64,000 nt of DNA from Leptospira paudalimensis (GTDB taxonomy: Bacteria; Spirochaetota; Leptospiria; Leptospirales; Leptospiraceae): positions 1,842,231 to 1,906,230 of the forward strand of contig NZ_JAMQPR010000001.1 in NCBI RefSeq assembly GCF_026151345.1, written 5' to 3'. This document shows, piece after piece, positions 60,130-64,000 of the stretch; the stretch's first letter is position 1, and each line of letters opens with the position of its first letter. Both the position numbers and the translations under genes were made by a program. A model generated the notes under the pieces. That model ran no database searches. It had not been told where the DNA came from and was given only the letters and a program-made list of their open reading frames with translations.

Positions 60130-61941
60130 TTAGACTTCTAACGTTTGGATCGTTCTGAGATACACAGATCTCTTATTTTTTTCACTCTTCAAAAGTGAAA
60201 GTTCTGACAGTAGATTGTTCTTTTCTTCAATCGTTAAGTCAGGTTTGGCCATTTCTTTGACAAGTTCTTCCATCCTTGCGTCATCCAACAAATCCGCATG
60301 GTAAAGAAACATCGCTTTAAATGTAGCTGGGGTTACTGATACATCGGCCGAAAAATGTTCAGCAATTAGTCCCAGGTATTCCGAAGGAATTTCTTCCCTC
60401 GAAAGAATTTCTGCAGCCGTTAGGTTCTCATTCTGCAAATACTTTGTATATAAATAGTCCCAAAAAAAGGCAGAAACCTCATCACGAAACTCGAGCGACA
60501 ATAAATCATCAGCAAAACTGAATAACTCCAAATTTTGGATGAGCATTGCGATCATTTTCCGCTCACAAATTAAAACAGGAGAAGGTTTCCCCGGTTTTTG
60601 AATGGAACGGTCTTTCTTAGTATCGACAACGGCAGGGGTCGAAGTTACACCTGGTTTCCCACGAAAATCCTGAAAAAGAGAAGAAAACGATAGTCCAAGC
60701 TGGCGTGCACCCTCCTCTAAATAGACCTGTTTGTCGGTTTCCTTTTCCATGGGTTTTAAAAATTCAAAAAGTTTTTTCACCCCAGCCTGTTTTTCTTCGG
60801 CAAGAGATGTGGGACCTGCCCCACCCAGGATTTCTCGGATCATAAACTGAGAGGCAGGTGCGGCACCCTCGAGTAAATCTCGGATCTCTTGTTTGTTATG
60901 TTTGAGAGAATAATCAAAAGGATCTTTTCCTTCTGGAATATGACATACTTTGACAACCACTCCCTCTTTGGAGAGAAGGTTCACGGCCCGGAAAGCACCT
61001 TTGGTTCCCGCTTTATCGGAATCCATCATTAAGTACACTTTGTCCGCCATGTTTTTTAAGATGCGAACATGCCCTTCCGTAAATCCCGTACCAAGCGGGG
61101 CGACAACAAATTCAATTCCTTTGCGAAAGAGTCCGATAGCATCAAACACGCCTTCCACGATCACTGCTTCTCTTGTTTTACGTATGCTATCTTGGGATAA
61201 ATTCAAATTGTAAAATATACGACTTTTATCATATATCAAAGAGTTTGGACTATTAATGTATTTTGCTTCTTCAGATTCACCGAGGATCCTTCCAGAAAAA
61301 GCAACCACTCGCCCTCTTGTATCAATCACAGGGAACATGATCCGATTGCGAAAAAAATCATATGGGTCTTTGTTTTGGTCTTGGCGTTTGAGTAGACCCA
61401 ATTGTTCCCCTAATTTTACCTCGGCTTCTGTTTTTAACAATTCGCCACGTAAGTTTCCAAATCCAGGAAGTCCAAATCCAATTTGAAATACTTTTATATC
61501 TTCGCTGTACAATCCGCGAGACTCAAGATACTTTAACGCCAGTTCACCGGCAGCCGTATTTAGATTTTTTTGGAAGTATTCAAGTGCTTTTTGTGAAATT
61601 TGGTAGAGTGCTTCTTTTTTTCGTTCAGACTCTTCTTCTTCCTTGGTGCGTTCCACAAGGGGAATGCCAGAGTATTCCGAAAGGATTTCGAGGGATTTTA
61701 AAAAATCTACTTTTTGGTAATCCATCACAAAACGGAATAAATCACCAGAGGCCTTACAACCAAAACAATGATAAAACCCACCTTCTGGGTTTACATTGAA
61801 TGACGGAGTTTTTTCATTATGGAATGGACATATGCCAACGAGGTTCCTGCCCATACGGCGTAAGGGAACAAATCGGTTGATGTAGGAGTCAATGGAGACT
61901 TCTCTGCGAACTCTTTCTTTAAAACTTTGGTAAGGATTCAC
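60130..61941 (-). CDS. dnaG: DNA primase
   Basis: A 603-residue primase. The N-terminal CHC2 zinc finger is [15 protein letters not shown] then [12 protein letters not shown]. The TOPRIM core (about 255-340) has [16 protein letters not shown] and [13 protein letters not shown]. The C-terminal ~150 residues should be the helicase-binding domain. It primes leading- and lagging-strand synthesis with DnaB. It sits between yqeY and rpoD in the macromolecular synthesis operon. Confidence 0.96.
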   Translation of the reverse strand: MNPYQSFKERVRREVSIDSYINRFVPLRRMGRNLVGICPFHNEKTPSFNVNPEGGFYHCFGCKASGDLFRFVMDYQKVDFLKSLEILSEYSGIPLVERTKEEEESERKKEALYQISQKALEYFQKNLNTAAGELALKYLESRGLYSEDIKVFQIGFGLPGFGNLRGELLKTEAEVKLGEQLGLLKRQDQNKDPYDFFRNRIMFPVIDTRGRVVAFSGRILGESEEAKYINSPNSLIYDKSRIFYNLNLSQDSIRKTREAVIVEGVFDAIGLFRKGIEFVVAPLGTGFTEGHVRILKNMADKVYLMMDSDKAGTKGAFRAVNLLSKEGVVVKVCHIPEGKDPFDYSLKHNKQEIRDLLEGAAPASQFMIREILGGAGPTSLAEEKQAGVKKLFEFLKPMEKETDKQVYLEEGARQLGLSFSSLFQDFRGKPGVTSTPAVVDTKKDRSIQKPGKPSPVLICERKMIAMLIQNLELFSFADDLLSLEFRDEVSAFFWDYLYTKYLQNENLTAAEILSREEIPSEYLGLIAEHFSADVSVTPATFKAMFLYHADLLDDARMEELVKEMAKPDLTIEEKNNLLSELSLLKSEKNKRSVYLRTIQTLEV

Positions 61942-61953
61942 AGTTTAGTTTTT

Positions 61954-62409
61954 TTAACTGGCGCTAAGTGCTTGTTTAACGAGGGAGGATACCTTGGAGC
62001 CGTCTATATTTTGTCCTTTAAATTTTGCCATTACATTCCCCATCACCTTTCCCATATCCTGAGGTCCACTTGCACCTAACTGGGTTACAGCTTCTTTCAC
62101 TGCTTTGTTAATTTCTTCTTCGGAGACTTCTTTTGGAATATAACGTGAGATGATTTCTGCTTCTTCAATTTCTTTACTCGACAGATCGGGACGATTCGCT
62201 TTGTCATATTCCAAAGCGGTATCCTTACGGCGTTTGTAATTGGATTTGAGGATCTGCATGACTGCAGTATCCGAAAGTTCAGAAGCGCCAGTTTTCGTTA
62301 ATTCATATTGAATTTCTGCTTTCATTAGACGTAAGGTGCCGAGGACTGTTTCATCCTTGGCTTTTAACGCCGTTTTTAGATCGGAATTGATCGTCTCTTG
62401 CAGGGTCAT
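61954..62409 (-). CDS. yqeY: GatB/YqeY domain protein
   Basis: A 151-residue YqeY protein: TINSDLKTALKAKDETVLGTLRLMKAEI, LLSSNYKRRKD-like region (here LKSNYKRRKDTALEYDKA) and the C-terminal PQDMGKVMGNVMAKFKGQNIDG. The domain is related to the tRNA-binding tail of GatB, but the stand-alone protein has no settled function. It is commonly found between rpsU and dnaG, as here. Confidence 0.94.
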   Translation of the reverse strand: MTLQETINSDLKTALKAKDETVLGTLRLMKAEIQYELTKTGASELSDTAVMQILKSNYKRRKDTALEYDKANRPDLSSKEIEEAEIISRYIPKEVSEEEINKAVKEAVTQLGASGPQDMGKVMGNVMAKFKGQNIDGSKVSSLVKQALSAS

Positions 62410-62428
62410 AGGAAAACCGGCTTAAAGA

Positions 62429-62653
62429 TTAAAGTTTATCTTTTTTAGCAAATAATCTTTTCTTTTTGTCTCGTTTGCGTTTTGCAGCTTCCACTGCTTT
62501 TTTCTTAATGACACTTGGCTTTTCAAAGTATTCACGGCGTTTGATTTCGCTCATGATACCAGCATTTGCACAATCTCTTTTGAATCTACGAAGCGCTGCC
62601 TCAATAGATTCCCCTTCTTTTAAATAAATCCCTACTTGTGGGGTCATAGACAA
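62429..62653 (-). CDS. rpsU: 30S ribosomal protein S21
   Basis: A 74-residue basic protein with the S21 core SIEAALRRFKRDCANAGIM and a Lys/Arg-rich tail. It opens the rpsU-yqeY-dnaG-rpoD operon. Two starts compete: ATG 62647 (MTPQVGIY) and TTG 62653 two codons earlier. AAGGA lies 7 nt before the TTG but 13 nt before the ATG, which favours the TTG. Confidence 0.95.
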   Translation of the reverse strand: MSMTPQVGIYLKEGESIEAALRRFKRDCANAGIMSEIKRREYFEKPSVIKKKAVEAAKRKRDKKKRLFAKKDKL

Positions 62654-62735
62654 ACAACTGTCCTTTTGTAAAAATGGTCTAGTTTTGACGGTATCGGAAA
62701 GAGCCCTATTCTGTCAATTCAGCGTAAAATTGCTT

Positions 62736-63593
62736 TTAGAAATTTTCAAGAAAAATGGACGAAAACTTGGCATCATCCGCCAAAACGTCCGCATCAATCG
62801 GGAAAATCTTCAATTTATAGTCCAAAATCAAATGTTTGGAGGGAAAGTACAAAGATCCGAACCGGTGGTTCGCTCCATCCAATGTTTCCCCAGGGCAAAA
62901 TAAAAAATAGGACCTAGGGTTCAGTTGGAAATTGAATTCGTTTTCCCTCGTTTCTTTGTGGAGGGTGGCCGTCACTTCTCGTAGAATTTCTTGACTTTTG
63001 ATGACCCCCATGGGTTTGAAAAAGGGGCTTAAGTCTTGGAGGTGGAAAAAAGCAATCACTCCTGATTTTGTTTCTCCCTGAAACGCCTTCTCCATTCGTT
63101 TGCGAATGGGTTCTGTGATGGTTTCAAAATCGAGTAAATTCTTTTCGCGAAGGGAAATCCCAGTCGCACAAAAGGTTAGGACTTGGTTCGAAAGATCTTC
63201 CCAAACCCTAGGCGGTAAACTTTGCCCTTTTTCGAGTAAAACCAAAACATAAACAGGGACTTCCCCTTCAGGCAATCGGATGACAGATAATTCCACTTCT
63301 CTCTCATTTTCACGAAAGGACTCGATGGTAATGGGAGATAAATACCCCATCGTGCGGGTCCAATGGGAGTACGAACTGGAAACAATCCCTCGGATTTTAT
63401 CCTCTTCCATCGTTTGCCCAAATTCATACACTAATTCTTTTCCTAAATACACCCAACCCATATAAGCACCAACACTGGCAAAACTGAGTCCCAAACGGCG
63501 GGAGTGGTAGTCGGTCATCTGCATAGAAGGAGAAGGGATTAGGTGCATAGGCTCAGTCATGGAGGTTCTAACGTACAGTATCGGATTTGTCAT
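62736..63593 (-). CDS. Unclassified protein, possibly with a degenerate GGDEF-like domain
   Basis: A 285-residue soluble protein. The C-terminal half (about 170-285) has the hydrophobic pattern of a nucleotide-cyclase fold: VIAFFHLQDLSPFFKPMGV, SQEILREVTATLHKET and NPRSYFLFCPGE, with the last in the place of the RxGGDEF loop. No catalytic residues of a diguanylate cyclase are present, so any such domain is inactive; this is a weak call. The start is unsure (63593, or ATG 63560). It lies between rpsU and the divergent fbp. Confidence 0.6.
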   Translation of the reverse strand: MTNPILYVRTSMTEPMHLIPSPSMQMTDYHSRRLGLSFASVGAYMGWVYLGKELVYEFGQTMEEDKIRGIVSSSYSHWTRTMGYLSPITIESFRENEREVELSVIRLPEGEVPVYVLVLLEKGQSLPPRVWEDLSNQVLTFCATGISLREKNLLDFETITEPIRKRMEKAFQGETKSGVIAFFHLQDLSPFFKPMGVIKSQEILREVTATLHKETRENEFNFQLNPRSYFLFCPGETLDGANHRFGSLYFPSKHLILDYKLKIFPIDADVLADDAKFSSIFLENF

Positions 63594-63670
63594 CCACTTT
63601 CAAAAGGAGAAAGGATTTGCTCCCTACCCACAACCACAAAAATGGTGTAAAAAACAACCTCGGGGAAACT

Positions 63671-64000
63671 GTGAACGCAACACCGAAACAAAAAAAACTC
63701 ATTTCTCTCTCACAATTCATCCTGGAAGAGCAACTCAAAATCCCGCACGCATCGGGAGAATTCACCGCCCTTCTTAGCCATTTGGTTTATGCCGCAAAAA
63801 TTGTAGGCCGAGAAGTGAGGAAAGCGGGACTCCTCGATGACATTTTGGGTGCCACAGAAGACACAAATGTCCAAGGCGAAACCCAGATGAAACTGGATCA
63901 ATACGCAGACAATGCCTTTAACCAATCCTTAAAAATCTGTGGTCACCTTTGTGTACTCGCCAGTGAAGAACATGAAGCCATCATCCCAATCCCTGGTGGG
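63671..64000 (+). CDS. fbp: Fructose-1,6-bisphosphatase class 1, N-terminal part (cut by window edge)
   Basis: The first 110 codons of a class 1 FBPase, ending at the window edge. Conserved segments are SLSQFILEEQ, EFTALLSHLVYAAKIVGREVRKAGL, NVQGETQMKLDQYADNAF and the metal-site glutamates of VLASEEHEAI. It makes fructose-6-phosphate in gluconeogenesis, vital for leptospires that live on fatty acids. The start is GTG, with GGGGAAA upstream. It is divergent from the preceding gene with 77 bp between. Confidence 0.93.
   Translation, partial: MNATPKQKKLISLSQFILEEQLKIPHASGEFTALLSHLVYAAKIVGREVRKAGLLDDILGATEDTNVQGETQMKLDQYADNAFNQSLKICGHLCVLASEEHEAIIPIPGG

Overview
The window is a chromosomal segment of a Leptospira, most likely a saprophytic (biflexa/meyeri-type) species. 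Support comes from the flagellar-coiling protein FcpB between fliN and downstream genes, a spirochaete flagellin FlaB, a SemiSWEET that looks nearly identical to the structurally solved L. biflexa protein (from memory, no search run), the metY-metX-metW direct-sulfhydrylation cluster known from L. meyeri, and many exported or lipoprotein genes of Leptospira type. Base composition is even, coding density is very high, and I see no insertion sequence, prophage, CRISPR array or rRNA. Ordinary core chromosome is the best overall description.

Layout. 1-2265: divergent glycosyltransferase (cut by the window edge) and O-antigen ligase-like protein. 2266-2752: tRNA-Cys/tRNA-Leu operon with promoter and terminator. 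2753-5959: exported protein, long-form guaA, then queF-SemiSWEET-ferredoxin. 5984-12899: one long minus-strand run (haem-binding protein, argH, cyclophilin, helical protein, exported protein, fliM, ecto-phosphodiesterase). 12995-15386: NfeD and two SPFH proteins. 15396-19372: RNHCP protein, GNAT, fliN, AAA+ ATPase, fcpB. 19391-22193: zinc-ribbon protein, rsmE, outer-membrane protein. 22347-25409: metY-metX-metW. 25410-25789: non-coding region with a strong terminator and a structured element. 25790-27976: ilvA and an ankyrin lipoprotein. 28158-29006: flaB with a structured leader. 29245-40868: ispH, then a chemotaxis/signalling cluster (histidine kinase, receiver-ATPase protein, CheY-like protein, STAS, CheA, MCP, CheW, CheD, CheB; no CheR). 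40870-48724: acyl-CoA carboxylase pair, STAS protein, three-GAF/PP2C/HATPase protein and a coiled-coil protein. 48800-57086: tRNA-Ala, def, RND pump, deacetylase-like protein, tyrS, glpD. 57141-64000: lipoprotein, rpoD-dnaG-yqeY-rpsU macromolecular-synthesis operon, an unclassified signalling-like protein and the start of fbp.

How the genes work together. Motility dominates: FliM and FliN (switch), FlaB (core filament), FcpB (sheath/coiling) and a nearly complete Che pathway. A second signalling theme is partner switching: a phosphatase plus anti-sigma-type kinase in one chain, next to its STAS antagonist, and another STAS protein inside the Che cluster. Metabolism is represented by methionine, arginine, isoleucine, GMP, queuosine and isoprenoid enzymes, acyl-CoA carboxylation and glycerol-3-phosphate oxidation.

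The most interesting non-coding signals are a CsrA-type hairpin in the flaB leader, a structured element with competing helices between metW and ilvA, and a related short hairpin motif beside the tRNA operon. The most interesting protein-level oddities are the receiver-ATPase pseudo-kinase, the AAA+ ATPase between fliN and fcpB, and a deacetylase lacking a canonical metal ligand.
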